Source: Lachnospiraceae bacterium (GTDB lineage Bacteria; Bacillota; Clostridia; Lachnospirales; Lachnospiraceae). Taken from it: a DNA stretch of 64,000 bases. The DNA is taken from NCBI GenBank assembly GCA_910576335.1, contig CAJTIU010000005.1, forward strand, positions 1 to 64,000, written 5' to 3'. Of this stretch, positions 32,163-41,507 are shown piece after piece (within the stretch, counting starts at the first letter, position 1; every line of letters begins with the position of its first letter). The notes beneath the pieces are model-generated. The model saw nothing but the letters and a program-made list of their open reading frames with translations. It searched no databases and was not told where the DNA came from. Position numbers and translations under genes: made by a program.

Positions 32163-32930
32163 ATGTTTCAATTTTTTATTTGTTTTATTGCTGGTATAGG
32201 AGCCGGGCTTGGAACCGGCTTTGCAGGCATGAGTGCAGCCGCTGTCATCAGCCCGATGCTGATCACTTTTTTGGGACTGCCTGCATATGAAGCTGTCGGC
32301 ATTGCATTGGCAAGTGATGTCTTGGCAAGCGCCGTCAGTGCATACACCTATGGGAAGAATAAAAACCTTGACATCAGAAATGGAATTGTTATGATGGCTG
32401 CCGTTTTAATATTTACATTAGTTGGGAGCCTCGCCGCAAGCCTGGTTCCCAATACTACAATGGGTAGTTTTTCTGTGTTTATGACATTACTGCTCGGAAT
32501 CAAGTTTATCATAAGGCCTGTTATGACAACAAAAGAATCTATGAAGGCCGTTGACAGCCGGAAACGTATTGTCCAGTCAATCCTAAGCGGCGCCATCGTT
32601 GGGTTTATCTGCGGATTTATCGGCGCAGGCGGCGGAATGATGATGCTTCTGCTTTTAACCAGTGTATTAGGCTACGAATTAAAGACAGCCGTTGGAACAA
32701 GTGTATTTATTATGGCTTTCACGGCCTTCACAGGCGCTGCCAGCCATTTTGCCATTGGCGGGATGCCGGATATGAGATGTCTGGTTTTTTGTGTCGCATC
32801 CACCCTGCTATGGGCCAGGATTGCCGCCAAATTTGCAAACAAAGCAAGCGCCGCAGCTTTAAACCGTGCAACCGGCATCGTGCTTGCCATCCTTGGACTA
32901 TCTATCCTTACAGTAAATTACATAAAATAG
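32163..32930 (+). CDS. TauE/SafE-family membrane permease
   Basis: 255 residues, seven to eight membrane segments, with the internal repeat of the family: GAGLGTGFAGMSAAAVISP near the start and GFICGFIGAGGGMMMLLLL in the second half. These proteins carry sulfite, sulfonates or other organic anions; the direction and substrate here are not known. AAAAGGAGGATATA precedes the ATG. Probably co-transcribed with tetR. Confidence 0.87.
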   Translation: MFQFFICFIAGIGAGLGTGFAGMSAAAVISPMLITFLGLPAYEAVGIALASDVLASAVSAYTYGKNKNLDIRNGIVMMAAVLIFTLVGSLAASLVPNTTMGSFSVFMTLLLGIKFIIRPVMTTKESMKAVDSRKRIVQSILSGAIVGFICGFIGAGGGMMMLLLLTSVLGYELKTAVGTSVFIMAFTAFTGAASHFAIGGMPDMRCLVFCVASTLLWARIAAKFANKASAAALNRATGIVLAILGLSILTVNYIK

Positions 32931-33008
32931 AGCATATTTAAAGACAGACACATATAAAATAATCCATGCCGTCTTGACAGTCATACCCGCATAGATAGGA
33001 GTTTTCAC

Positions 33009-33209
33009 ATGGGGAATACTAACCTTGTACCATATGAAACCATTGTCCGGGCGACAAACGACGAGCCGGAAGCCGTGGAGGAAGTCTTGTGGCATTACAG
33101 CAGGCGAATCCGCTTTGCCACCCTTGAAAACGGACACATCAACCCGGACACCGAGGACAGCATAAGACAGCGGCTTATCACTGCCCTGTTCCAGTTCCGC
33201 TTTGACTGA
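33009..33209 (+). CDS. Conjugative-element helix-turn-helix protein (Tn1549/Tn916 type)
   Basis: 66 residues: VPYETIVRATNDEPEAVEEV, LWHYSRRIRFATLENGHINP, ending RQRLITALFQFRFD. This is the short HTH/sigma-like protein found beside the regulatory genes of Tn916- and Tn1549-like elements. Complete, with ATAGGAG upstream, but its neighbours are fragments, so it is a survivor of a dead element. Confidence 0.8.
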   Translation: MGNTNLVPYETIVRATNDEPEAVEEVLWHYSRRIRFATLENGHINPDTEDSIRQRLITALFQFRFD

Positions 33210-33228
33210 AAAGGCAGCATGACAGGAG

Positions 33229-33480
33229 GTGAGGTTTGTCGGGAAAATAGCCATGCCGGTATTCAATGATACGGAGGAAAAAGCGGTTGAGGAAGCCATA
33301 GCCGCCCTTGCGGATATGATACCGCTGGAAGCCATACAGCCGCCCCACTCCCCGGCGCTTACTTTTCCGGGATTGGAAATAAGATTGCACCAACGCCGGG
33401 TACTGAAAAACGGCATAGAAGTTTCTCTCACCCGTCTGGAATACGGCGTAAAAAAGTTCCACCAGTTCCTTAATACAGAG
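33229..33480 (+). pseudogene. Winged-helix regulator fragment from a conjugative element
   Basis: After a GTG or ATG start the frame reads TEEKAVEEAIAALADMIPLE and FPGLEIRLHQRRVLKNGIEV, then SLTRLEYG, the start of a Trans_reg_C type winged helix, as seen in element-borne regulators. Homology ends at LEYG; the rest is joined to a tyrosine recombinase piece. Confidence 0.6.
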
Positions 33481-33638
33481 AAAGGCCTGGATATCCCTAT
33501 GAATTCGTCCTGCCGCTGCCTGTCATCCGAAAAAAGCTAGTTTTCCCTCCGCTTACAAAAGATGAGATACAGCGCACAGTTGCGCAGGTTGACCGGTCAA
33601 CCGTCATGGGGAAGCGGAAAATTCGGTCTTTGGAATAG
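33480..33638 (+). pseudogene. Tyrosine recombinase, internal fragment
   Basis: In the frame ending at TAG 33636-33638: YEFVLPLPVIRKKLVFPPLT and KDEIQRTVAQVDRSTVMGKR. This is the linker and start of the catalytic domain of a site-specific tyrosine integrase. The catalytic residues lie beyond the break. A C-terminal piece of such an enzyme is at 34849-35043. The 190 bases after it hold no recognisable gene except a short open run. Confidence 0.55.
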
Positions 33639-33831
33639 GCAAGGTTATCTTACTATACCCAGTTATCTTTTTCCAATGTGCAATATTAAACTAGCTTTTC
33701 GGACAGTAGCAATTCCTTAAACTGCTCCAATACACTTTGTTTTCCTTTCTTGCTGAAATGGGTATGAACCTCATAGGTCGTACCGCTGTTCTACGGCGGG
33801 GCTGAGTTCGACAATGCCCTCGTCAACCTTG

Positions 33832-33948
33832 TCAAGCAGTTCGGGGATAAGTAAGGTTGCCCATATCTTCATCATCCAGTACCTTAAAGGGATGTCCCTC
33901 AAAAGTACGGAGTTTATCTACTTGGATATTCGCCGCCTTTGCTGTCAT
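33832..33948 (-). pseudogene. ParB-like N-terminal fragment
   Basis: 38 residues: AANIQVDKLRTFEGHPFKVL then DDEDM, the opening of ParB/RepB-domain proteins of Tn1549-like elements, followed after a few codons by a stop. About 250 residues are missing. Confidence 0.65.
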
Positions 33949-33952
33949 TCAC

Positions 33953-34322
33953 CTATAAATAAATTATATCATTTTCAACAACTTCCCTTACACACGCCAA
34001 AATGTTATTCATCTTTTGAATCCATAAGAATTGATTTTTTGATTTCAACTGTTCTGTCACGCCTTGCCTGTCGGAATATTCCGCTGCCAGCCGAAAAAAC
34101 ATATCTACTGCCAGTGCGTCTACACTTGCAAGATATTCATTCAGCCTGCCGCTGGTAAAGAGGTTCATATAAAACCTTATGGTTTTGTTTCAAATACTTT
34201 GCATGTCTCTGTCCCCATACGCCGATATGCTTTTCTTTTTCGGCTGGTAAGGCGAGTGCAGGCAAATAATAATCGCCAACCCTTGTGTTAGTTGTTGACT
34301 GCTTTAATAAGCACGTCATCAA
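33953..34322 (-). pseudogene. TnpV-like transposon protein, frameshifted
   Basis: Two frames together give a TnpV-type protein: GDYYLPALALPAEKEKHIGV ... RHAKYLKQNHKVLY in the first, then LFTSGRLNEYLASVDALAVD ... WIQKMNNILACVREVVENDI in the second. The shift is at about 34165. TnpV occurs in Tn4451/Tn1549-related elements. The following gap 34323-34560 holds no gene. Confidence 0.72.
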
Positions 34323-34566
34323 CCGCTAAGTACTATTTTGAATTTTGCATTACCTTTCCGCATTGTAGCAAAGAGAATTACATTTTACAAATGTGTGATT
34401 AAATTTTCGTATAGAGAAAGCCAGCATGAAAAGCATTCCTACTTTTACGCTGGCTTTTGCCTTTGCTATCGCCCATAAGCTGTATTCCAATTATGTTTTC
34501 AAATTATTTCTCCTGTAAGAGATTTAAAAGTGTATTATGGTTATCAAGGTTCGTTAACAGCTGCCG

Positions 34567-34850
34567 TTATTCCAACTGTGGCTGCAGGTTGCGGATATAA
34601 GGCTCCATTTCCAGTGTTGTGACGATAAAGGTATACAGGTTGACCATCTGGCCACAGGGCTTTTCGATTTTGAACACTACTCTGCGGGGATGGCTCCATG
34701 AACCGGCCTGGTACCGGAATTCCCCATACTCGGCGGCATAATCCACCTGGTTGAATTTCGTCGAACGGTACAGCGCCTGGTTTTCCTCTTCTGCGAATTC
34801 ACGGAGTTTTGCATTCTCCTTGAGCCGGATGGCATATTTGCAGTTTTCCG
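34567..34850 (-). pseudogene. IS1380-family transposase fragment
   Basis: About 94 residues from the middle of an IS1380/DDE_Tnp_1 transposase: CKYAIRLKENAKLREFAEEE, FNQVDYAAEYGEFRYQAGSW and RRVVFKIEKPCGQMVNLYTF then IVTT. Both ends of the gene are absent. It abuts the recombinase fragment on the other strand. Confidence 0.78.
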
Positions 34851-35043
34851 TGCCATGCATTTATACCAGCATGGAATGGATCTGACAATGGTATCCCAGT
34901 GGCTCGGCCATGCAGATATCTCTACGACATTAATCTACGCACATGCAGATACAGAGATGAAGCGTAAAGCTATGGAAGAAGCAACAGGTGACTATTTCCC
35001 AAAAGTATCGGCAGAGGAATCACCTTATGGAAAGAATACATGA
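34849..35043 (+). pseudogene. Tyrosine recombinase, C-terminal fragment
   Basis: Reads RAMHLYQHGMDLTMVSQWLG and HADISTTLIYAHADTEMKRK. It contains the Arg, the HxxH/W region (WLGHA) and the catalytic Tyr (LIYAH), so it is the end of an integrase. No start of its own; the N-terminal half has been replaced by the IS1380 piece. Confidence 0.75.
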
Positions 35044-35139
35044 TGTGTTCCTTGTAGCCTTGCGTGCAAGCCATAGAAAAATCCTCCTTTCTCCCACATG
35101 GGGCGATGCATGGTTTACAGTTGCATTTTTATAATTCAG

Positions 35140-35170
35140 AGGGGCAACAACATTTTAAGTCGTTGCCCCT
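35140..35170. terminator. Hairpin between the recombinase fragment and the GyrI-like gene
   Basis: AGGGGCAAC (35140-35148) pairs with GTTGCCCCT (35162-35170). The T-run is weak on both strands. It lies between convergent genes, so a shared terminator is plausible. Confidence 0.5.
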
Positions 35171-35238
35171 TGATTACAAAACTAAGTTTCAAGTGTAGCT
35201 TTATATTCTTGTCGCTGGTTCGATAGATTTACTGTTTG

Positions 35239-35868
35239 CTAATTTACCTTATATCTCAAAATTGTTTTGAGCTTATCCGCTTTTGTTCTATTAGTCAAAT
35301 AGATTTCTCTATGAGAATCTGATATGCGTTGCAGACCGTTTTCTTCTGCAAATTTATCCATTTGCTCAAAAGAGAACGGTTCGTTGTCGTATGAGCCAAT
35401 ATGCAGAATTTCAACACATTTTCCGTCATGTATCGTATCAAAAATAATTTCTTCATACAGTCGGTTTGGCTTTTTAATTTTTACCCTTTCCAATGCAACG
35501 CATACCATTTCCGATGTGATAAAGTCTGGCTGACGTATCATAATGGTATATTCCAAATTTTCTTTTATGAGTTTACCGGCAGCAGATTCCGTATCAACGT
35601 TTTTCTGTTTCCAGATACCCTCTAAAGGATAAACCGTAAAGTCGTGGATTTCATTTGATAAAATATTTTTAGTTGCAGTAGATTTATACCCCATTTTAAT
35701 GGCATACGCTAATGAAAAGAGCGCACCTACCCTATCTGAAAAATCTGTATCGTTAGGATTTCCACTTCCTTTCATCATAATAAAACTATGCTTGGGTATA
35801 TCTACCAAAGCAGGTGTACTTTTTGCTCCATACAGAGCTTTTTCGTGCTTTCTCCATTCAAATTTCAT
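35239..35868 (-). CDS. GyrI-like small-molecule-binding protein
   Basis: 209 residues of the GyrI-like/CalC type: opening WRKHEKALYGAKSTPALVDI and PKHSFIMMKGSGNPN, later YTIMIRQPDFITSEM and EEIIFDTIHDGKCVEILHIG, then SYDNEPFSF. These stand-alone effector-binding proteins sequester or hydrolyse drugs. It follows a WYL regulator whose stop overlaps the palindrome TGACA-CCTAA-TGTCA (35909-35923); that box is 41 nt upstream of the start and is a likely operator. AAGGAGGTGCTGAT precedes the ATG. Confidence 0.85.
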   Translation of the reverse strand: MKFEWRKHEKALYGAKSTPALVDIPKHSFIMMKGSGNPNDTDFSDRVGALFSLAYAIKMGYKSTATKNILSNEIHDFTVYPLEGIWKQKNVDTESAAGKLIKENLEYTIMIRQPDFITSEMVCVALERVKIKKPNRLYEEIIFDTIHDGKCVEILHIGSYDNEPFSFEQMDKFAEENGLQRISDSHREIYLTNRTKADKLKTILRYKVN

Positions 35869-35908
35869 ATCAGCACCTCCTTATGGAAACAGTGTATCAA
35901 ATATAACC

Positions 35909-35923
35909 TGACACCTAATGTCA
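35909..35923 (-). promoter_or_regulatory. Palindrome upstream of the GyrI-like gene
   Basis: TGACA-CCTAA-TGTCA, perfect 5-bp arms. A related element, TGACATTCTATTGACA on the minus strand (36856-36870), stands upstream of the WYL gene, so the WYL regulator may bind both. Confidence 0.5.
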
Positions 35924-36820
35924 TGTTCTATATTTTTCCTGCATTTTCTGCAATCTTCTTTTCATCTGCTCCCGTATAAACTGTGGTTCTATTATCTCAA
36001 CGCTATCCGAAAAAGACATCACATAAGAATACAAAACCTCATTGTCGGGTAAATCTACTTGGACATATAAATTTCCCTGTGAATCTTCTGTTATGTTATC
36101 TGTAAATTCATCATAAACACGAAAAGCCGCTTGCCTGTCAAATTTCAACTTAACGGCAACAGTATTTTCAACTTGTATTTGTTTTTCGATTTTTATTGGT
36201 GTAAAATCTTGCGCAAAAGTTTCAGACAGCATTTCAAGCTCTTTTATTCTCGTCAACTTAAAAAAACGGTAATCATTTCTTAACAGGCAAAAAGAATATA
36301 AATACCAGCTTTTGCTCCTGAATACTAACCGGATAGGTTTTACATTTCTTTTCTCTTTATTTCCTTTTCCGCTAAAATAGCAAAAGGAAATAATTCTCTT
36401 GTGAAAAATGGCTTCTTTGATGATATTAAATGTATCTTGTTGTGGGATACGATGCGCCCAGTCTGAAAAATCAACTTCAATCCAATTTGTAGATTTTATC
36501 TGAAATAAACCACTTAACTTTATAAGCAATTCATTAGAATTTTTTTCTGTGGTCGCAATCATTCCTTGTAATGCTGTTAGCATTTGTTCCTGTTCTTGTT
36601 CAGAAAACAAAGATTTATCCAGCGTATAATCGTTAAGGATAGAAATACCTCCCCCTTTTCCCTGTGTTGCATAAATAGGGATTCCAGTGCTGCTTATGGC
36701 GTCAATATCTCTGTAAATGGTTCTGATTGATACTTCAAATTTTTGAGCAAGTTCGGGGGCGGTTGCCTTTCCATTCTGTAAAAGATAGTACACAATTCTA
36801 AATAATCTGCTTTCCCGCAT
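35921..36820 (-). CDS. HTH-WYL transcriptional regulator (YafY family)
   Basis: 299 residues. N-terminal HTH_11 (LFRIVYYLLQNGKATAPELA, SIRTIYRDIDAISSTGIPIY) then a WYL domain (ISFCYFSGKGNKEKRNVKPI, then SWYLYSFCLLRNDYRFFKLT) and C-terminal extension. Such proteins sense nucleotides or small ligands. Start at 36820 because GGAGGTGATGAAA gives better spacing than the upstream ATGs. Probably forms an operon with the GyrI-like gene. Codon use is AT-richer than the flanking core genes. Confidence 0.87.
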   Translation of the reverse strand: MRESRLFRIVYYLLQNGKATAPELAQKFEVSIRTIYRDIDAISSTGIPIYATQGKGGGISILNDYTLDKSLFSEQEQEQMLTALQGMIATTEKNSNELLIKLSGLFQIKSTNWIEVDFSDWAHRIPQQDTFNIIKEAIFHKRIISFCYFSGKGNKEKRNVKPIRLVFRSKSWYLYSFCLLRNDYRFFKLTRIKELEMLSETFAQDFTPIKIEKQIQVENTVAVKLKFDRQAAFRVYDEFTDNITEDSQGNLYVQVDLPDNEVLYSYVMSFSDSVEIIEPQFIREQMKRRLQKMQEKYRT

Positions 36821-36873
36821 TTTCATCACCTCCCGTATATTATAACACATAAACTTGTCAATAGAATGTCATG

Positions 36874-37341
36874 TTATAGAAATAATGAGAGGGATTCCGT
36901 AGTAGTCGGCATTGTGCTGTAATGTAAGTAGTCGGCGCAGTAGAGAAGCCCGGTCAAGCGGTTAGGGGTGTTCTGCCGTTTAGGTGCGCGGCATACTGCT
37001 CCCCGTATCTTCTGTACGGTCTGCCACGTTTCCACGCCCACAATGGCGGGGATTGCGCCTTCAAAAATATACTGTTCCTCCGGCGCTGTCTTGCGGCTGC
37101 TCTTAGTCTTGTAGTTCTCGCATACAGTTTTCCCTAATACCTTGTGCCCTGTGTATTCCGGGCGTTTCAGTATGTAGCCGATAGTGGTCGCTGACCATGC
37201 GTAGGGGTCGGCATATTTTGCTGCCCGGACTGGCTCGCCTGTCCGCTTCCAATGCTCGGACGGGATAGGGATTTTCTCGGCGTCATGGGAGAGTCTTTCG
37301 TATAAAGCTGTGAGTTTGTTTTTCTCTGTCTGCTTCTTCAT
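36874..37341 (-). pseudogene. Serine recombinase (TndX-like) with internal deletion
   Basis: The first residues KQTEKNKLTALYERLSHDAE are the start of a Tn1549-type large serine recombinase; the sequence then jumps to the middle (DPYAWSATTIGYILKRPEYT, TPNRLTGLLYCADYL). The whole catalytic domain with the active Ser and the DRxSR region is missing. The last 15 residues are read from unrelated sequence. Inactive. Confidence 0.82.
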
Positions 37342-37395
37342 GGTGTGTAACCTCCTTTCGTTGAGGGTGCGCGCTTCCCTATACCCTTATTATAC

Positions 37396-37640
37396 TTATC
37401 TGTTCGGATCAGTGACAACATAGGAACTGTGCATCTGCATAAGGTTTGGTTTTACGAAAAACCTCGTCACGCCAGAACCAGAACCGCCGATGACAAGGAT
37501 ATTTTTATTCTTCGCATACTTCGGCTGTTTCGGTCCGCCTGACATCATCAGTCTTTCCATTTCTGTGAGTGATACATTGTTCTCAAACACCGGATCGACA
37601 TAAGGCTCAATATCTTTCGCTGTCCCCCAAGAAGCGTTTT
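37396..37640 (-). pseudogene. VirD4/TcpA-type coupling protein fragment
   Basis: From about 37640 the frame reads ASWGTAKDIEPYVDPVFENN, MSGGPKQPKYAKNKNILVIG and FFVKPNLMQMHSSYVVTDPN, the segment around the Walker A of conjugative coupling ATPases. The loop reads GGSGSGVTRFF where the family has GxGKTRFF, so the Lys is lost. Truncated at both ends. The next 450 bases (37641-38092) hold typical element-end sequence but no gene I can support. Confidence 0.75.
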
Positions 37641-38107
37641 GTCAAGTGCTTTTTTGAGTTATTGACGCAAGCCCTTATTAGTGCGGCGGGAAACGGGGCA
37701 GGAAAAGGGGGCGCAAAACGCGCCTGTGGACGTTTAGAAGCCGTTTTCGTGGGTAGATAGTATAAGACCCTTACCCTGTGGATTTTTGCGTCTGTAACGC
37801 CTTAAAAATCAAGCCTTTTCTAGCCCTCTTTGCGGAAAAAATACTACTCGTCCCTTGACGGTCTGGATAGTCGGATCGGACATAGAATGGGGATTGTTTT
37901 TCATAATTGGGTATGGTAAAATTTCTCCCATAACAAACCAAAAAATCGAAATTTTCTGTGAATGGAGGGAATTATAGGCATGAAAATGTCATTAGTTGTT
38001 CCAAAAACTTTAGTAGTGAAGGTAGGAGTATATGTTATCTACTCATGAATAATGAGGTTATTGCAGTCGTTGGTTATAAATAAAATTATAATTTGGAGCA
38101 TAAAATA

Positions 38108-38533
38108 ATGAAAACAGCAAATATATCAGAAATGCTAAATTCACTAATTGAATTATATGATTTCAACAAGAATACTCTTTCAAACTATTTAGGAATATCG
38201 GTAGAACAAATAGAAACTATTGCACAAGGAAATGTTGATTGTTTACCAAAGGAGCCTACCTATTGCAATCACTTACTCACAAAAGTTGGATTTCTTTATT
38301 TTAGTATTATTGAGAATAATGATTTGAAATTAAGTGCTTTTTTGGAAGTGCTTATTTCATATCACAATTTATCTAAAAAGTCGATTGCAGAAATGGCGGG
38401 AGTAAAAATAAGCGTTATTGACGAAATTCTTTCAAATTCTACTAAAAATATTGACATTGAAGCAAAGTATAAAATTGCTATTACCGTAATGACATTACGC
38501 TTTTTCTTGAAAGACTGTGAACCGTCTATATAA
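38108..38533 (+). CDS. Small HTH-containing protein
   Basis: 141 residues, AT-rich, with two related helical HTH-like segments: DFNKNTLSNYLGISVEQIET and NLSKKSIAEMAGVKISVIDE. It resembles the HTH_LMR/XRE-like proteins found in Lachnospiraceae mobile regions. Start at 38108 because TTGGAG lies 9 nt upstream; a TTG at 38093 is possible but less likely. Function unknown. A strong terminator follows. Confidence 0.65.
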   Translation: MKTANISEMLNSLIELYDFNKNTLSNYLGISVEQIETIAQGNVDCLPKEPTYCNHLLTKVGFLYFSIIENNDLKLSAFLEVLISYHNLSKKSIAEMAGVKISVIDEILSNSTKNIDIEAKYKIAITVMTLRFFLKDCEPSI

Positions 38534-38552
38534 TAAACTGGAATTTTGTAAA

Positions 38553-38605
38553 AAAAGAGCCGGGACGCGGCAGCTATCAGATAGCCACCGCGCCCCGGTT
38601 TTCTT
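38553..38605 (+). terminator. Rho-independent terminator of the HTH gene
   Basis: GCCGGGACGCGG pairs with CCGCGCCCCGG around a loop containing the smaller CTATC/GATAG stem; followed by TTTTCTT. Preceded by AAAAAA, so it may act on both strands. Confidence 0.8.
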
Positions 38606-38678
38606 ATGGGTGCAGAGATTGGATTGTGACGCAATAGAACGCCATTTTGCGGGGTAAAGGTATAAATCCCTTACCGTC

Positions 38679-38795
38679 TTATTTTCCCGCCCGGAAAGCC
38701 GCATACAGCAAGGCTTTTTTCGCCCCTGCCGCGTCACATTCGCCCGCATTTTCCTCATGCGCCCGGCAGTCTACGGAGCAGTAGCACGTCCCTTA
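38679..38795 (-). pseudogene. Fragment of a small Cys-rich conjugative-element protein
   Basis: The frame ending at TAA 38679-38681 reads CYCSVDCRAHEENAGECDAA and ends AAFRAGK, like short Cys-rich (MYND-like) proteins of Tn1549-type elements. No start is visible. The remaining 38796-39046 holds a short AGCCGAAAGGCT hairpin (39025-39036) and no gene. Confidence 0.4.
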
Positions 38796-39046
38796 TCCAA
38801 TAGGTAATACAAAATTTTAAGCAGCTGCTTTCCTGCAACTCATCACCTCCATAGCTTGATTATATTATAATAACCTTGATAATGCTATGTCAAAGTTTAT
38901 TATATGTTCTATTTGGGCTAATCCATAGAACACTGTATAGACATATCCAAGAAGAAGTTTCTTGAACCTCTTTAATAAACTCTGCCCGGTCATTTCTAGA
39001 ATACTCCGCAATCGCCCTAGGTTCAGCCGAAAGGCTGAATAGCTAC

Positions 39047-39087
39047 GAATTTCCAGGCTCCGACCACATCCTGTCACAAAACGCTGC
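39047..39087. repeat. Intergenic repeat, copy 2
   Basis: Matches 2123-2186 (shared CTCCGACCACA and ACGCTGC) without the tandem expansion. It lies just downstream of the FtsX-permease stop. Confidence 0.55.
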
Positions 39088-39122
39088 ATCTTGCCGGCAC
39101 ACAAAAGAAGACCGGCTGAACT

Positions 39123-41507
39123 TTATTCCCGCATCTTAAGCACCTCTGCCGGAAGGATCCGGTTCACCCTGCGCATCAGGAACCCGTTGATAATCCCATA
39201 TAAAACCAGCGCGCTGAAAAAGATGCCCGCATACATCTGCCAGGAAAAGGCAAGGTTAATCCCGCAGGCAACATTCGCCACCATATAAGGGAACATCAGA
39301 TCCATCACCGCCTTAGCCAAGGGGATCCCCACAAGGGCGCTTATTGCCACCACAAAGAAATTCCCATTCAGGTAGAGCTTCCCGATCTCCTTTTTCCGGT
39401 AACCGAACACCTTGAACAAGGAAACCGCTGGCGCTGACCGGTCGATCATCACCTTCATCATCAGATACATCACCACTGCAAAGATCAGGGCGGAAACCAC
39501 CAGAAGAGAGATCACCATACTTTTCATCTGCTCCACGAATACGGCGGCGCTTTTCTCTACATCTTCCTTTGGAAGAGCTGCATAAAGCCTGCCATGATCG
39601 ATATTCAGGGAATGATCCGAAAATACGATATTATAATAATCTTCGCTCTCCCCCATCAGCTCCCGCATGCTGTCAATGTCCATAAATGCGAAAAATCCGG
39701 TGGAATAAGTAACAATCCCATCCACCCGGAAAGCATAGTACCGGTCTCTTTCCTCATCCAGAAGCGTCAGGACATCCCCCTCGCCGATTCCGTACTTCTG
39801 TGCCAGCGCCGAAGAAACTAATACCCGGTCCTCCCCCTTTTCCACCGACGCATCGAAATAGGGATTTCCATCATGGATACCCATAAGCGTCACATCAAAA
39901 GAATAGCCCAGGACTTCCTTTTTCATGGTAACCCCGTAAGCTTCCTCCCCGCCTTTTGGCACTTTTGCCTCCGGATATTTATAGTTGTACATCCAGGCAA
40001 ACCTCGTATCCCTGGCGTTTTCCGTCTTGACGTAGGAACAGATCGCATAGCAGTCCAGGGAAAGCATGACGATCAGCAGGGAAATGAACATCCCCAAAAA
40101 TACGGCTGCTGCCGTGCGTCTTTCCCGCAAAAGCTGCCGGAGCCGGAAAATCCGCACAAAACCGCCCGAAAGATGCATGGCTGCCACTCTGTCCCTTTTC
40201 CGTTCCCCGCGGATCAGGGCAAGGGCAGGCCGGGCCAGTTTTTTCCGTATCACAAGGTAATTAGTGAAGGCGGCGGCAAGGGGCGGCACAGCCAGTCCGT
40301 ATAAAAGCAGGTATGGCTCATAAACCACCTCCACCTGCGGAATGGAAAAATAGCCATAGGGCTCGCTGAGATACCGGTTTACGCCAAAACTGCTGTAGCC
40401 AAGAACCGTCCCGGTGACACCGGCCAGGAAGGTGACTAGCACCGGCAGACAAAGGTAGTGCCGCATAAGTTCCTTTCTCTTCACACCCATGGCATAGAGT
40501 GTCCCGATGACGCCGGACTCCCGCTCAATACTGTGTACGGTAAACACGGAGATCACATAGGCAAACAGGATCAGGACGATTACACCGGCCGCCAGCCCCG
40601 CCGCCTTATCTACATATTTATCGTTCCCCGCCGAACCGATCCGGGGATTGTCGCCCGCCGGGACAAAGCGGGTCAGTTTGGAGAGGGAAACCGCAAGCCC
40701 TCCATCCAGCTTTCCGCCGTTCCTCTCCCAATACTCCCGGAAAAAGGCATCTTCAATATCACCCGCCGAAACTTCCAGTCCTTTTAATTGTTCCTTCAGC
40801 TGCTTATCGGTCATCCTGCCATTCAGCAGATAGGCATAGGTATATTCTTCGGAAGAAATACTCCCGCCCGCCTCCCGCAGCCGACTGTAGTCTTCTCCTG
40901 TCACAAATCCAAGCCCGAACCGGACGCTGTCCACGGCGCTGTCGGAAAAGCTCCGGAAGGGTGATTCATAATCCGGGGCCGTGCCAATCCCTGTGACTGT
41001 AAATTCCCTGCCCCCAAGGGTAATCCTGTCACCGGCAGAGATCCCATGTTCCTCGCAGAAACGCCTCTCCAGCAGAATCTCCCCTTCTTCTTTGGGGAGC
41101 CTGCCGGAATCAATCTGTACCAGATCGATATGCTTCCTCTGAGTAAAGACGCGGAGAACCGCGCCGTCTGTGGAACCTGCGTCCCCAGACAGCCCTCCCG
41201 CTTCTGACAGAGTGCTTTTGCCTGCCGGGGCATAGTCCAGATAAAAATGCTCCTCCAGGGTAATGCCCTCCCCTTCCAGCGAAGATTTCTCCTTTTCCGT
41301 AAGGGGTGCGAACACGCTGAACTGCCCGTCCTCCGCCCGGTTGGCCTTTGCTGTTTCAGCCGTTTGTACGATAACAGTATCTGCTGCGCCTACCAGCCCG
41401 ATCACGATATACATGCCAAGAACGATCAAAAGCCCCAAAGCCAGATACCGGAACTTATTCTCTTTCAGGTCTCGAAATATGCGTCTTCTCAATATCTTCT
41501 GCATCAC
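39123..41507 (-). CDS. FtsX-family ABC permease
   Basis: 794 residues: an N-terminal helix (LALGLLIVLGMYIVIGLVGA), a large outside domain of the MacB_PCD kind, three helices, a second outside domain, and the last three helices; thus two FtsX cores (AGVIVLILFAYVISVFTVHS and VVSALIFAVVMYLMMKVMID). Such permeases pair with a LolD/MacB-type ATPase to move lipids or peptides or to transmit force. ATGA overlap with the ATPase gene. In an operon behind two DtxR-like boxes, an unusual setting for this family. Confidence 0.85.
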   Translation of the reverse strand: MMQKILRRRIFRDLKENKFRYLALGLLIVLGMYIVIGLVGAADTVIVQTAETAKANRAEDGQFSVFAPLTEKEKSSLEGEGITLEEHFYLDYAPAGKSTLSEAGGLSGDAGSTDGAVLRVFTQRKHIDLVQIDSGRLPKEEGEILLERRFCEEHGISAGDRITLGGREFTVTGIGTAPDYESPFRSFSDSAVDSVRFGLGFVTGEDYSRLREAGGSISSEEYTYAYLLNGRMTDKQLKEQLKGLEVSAGDIEDAFFREYWERNGGKLDGGLAVSLSKLTRFVPAGDNPRIGSAGNDKYVDKAAGLAAGVIVLILFAYVISVFTVHSIERESGVIGTLYAMGVKRKELMRHYLCLPVLVTFLAGVTGTVLGYSSFGVNRYLSEPYGYFSIPQVEVVYEPYLLLYGLAVPPLAAAFTNYLVIRKKLARPALALIRGERKRDRVAAMHLSGGFVRIFRLRQLLRERRTAAAVFLGMFISLLIVMLSLDCYAICSYVKTENARDTRFAWMYNYKYPEAKVPKGGEEAYGVTMKKEVLGYSFDVTLMGIHDGNPYFDASVEKGEDRVLVSSALAQKYGIGEGDVLTLLDEERDRYYAFRVDGIVTYSTGFFAFMDIDSMRELMGESEDYYNIVFSDHSLNIDHGRLYAALPKEDVEKSAAVFVEQMKSMVISLLVVSALIFAVVMYLMMKVMIDRSAPAVSLFKVFGYRKKEIGKLYLNGNFFVVAISALVGIPLAKAVMDLMFPYMVANVACGINLAFSWQMYAGIFFSALVLYGIINGFLMRRVNRILPAEVLKMRE

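Noticed and set aside
38865-39104. 79-codon minus-strand frame
   Set aside because: It covers the intergenic repeat and a small hairpin; no ribosome site, no similarity seen.
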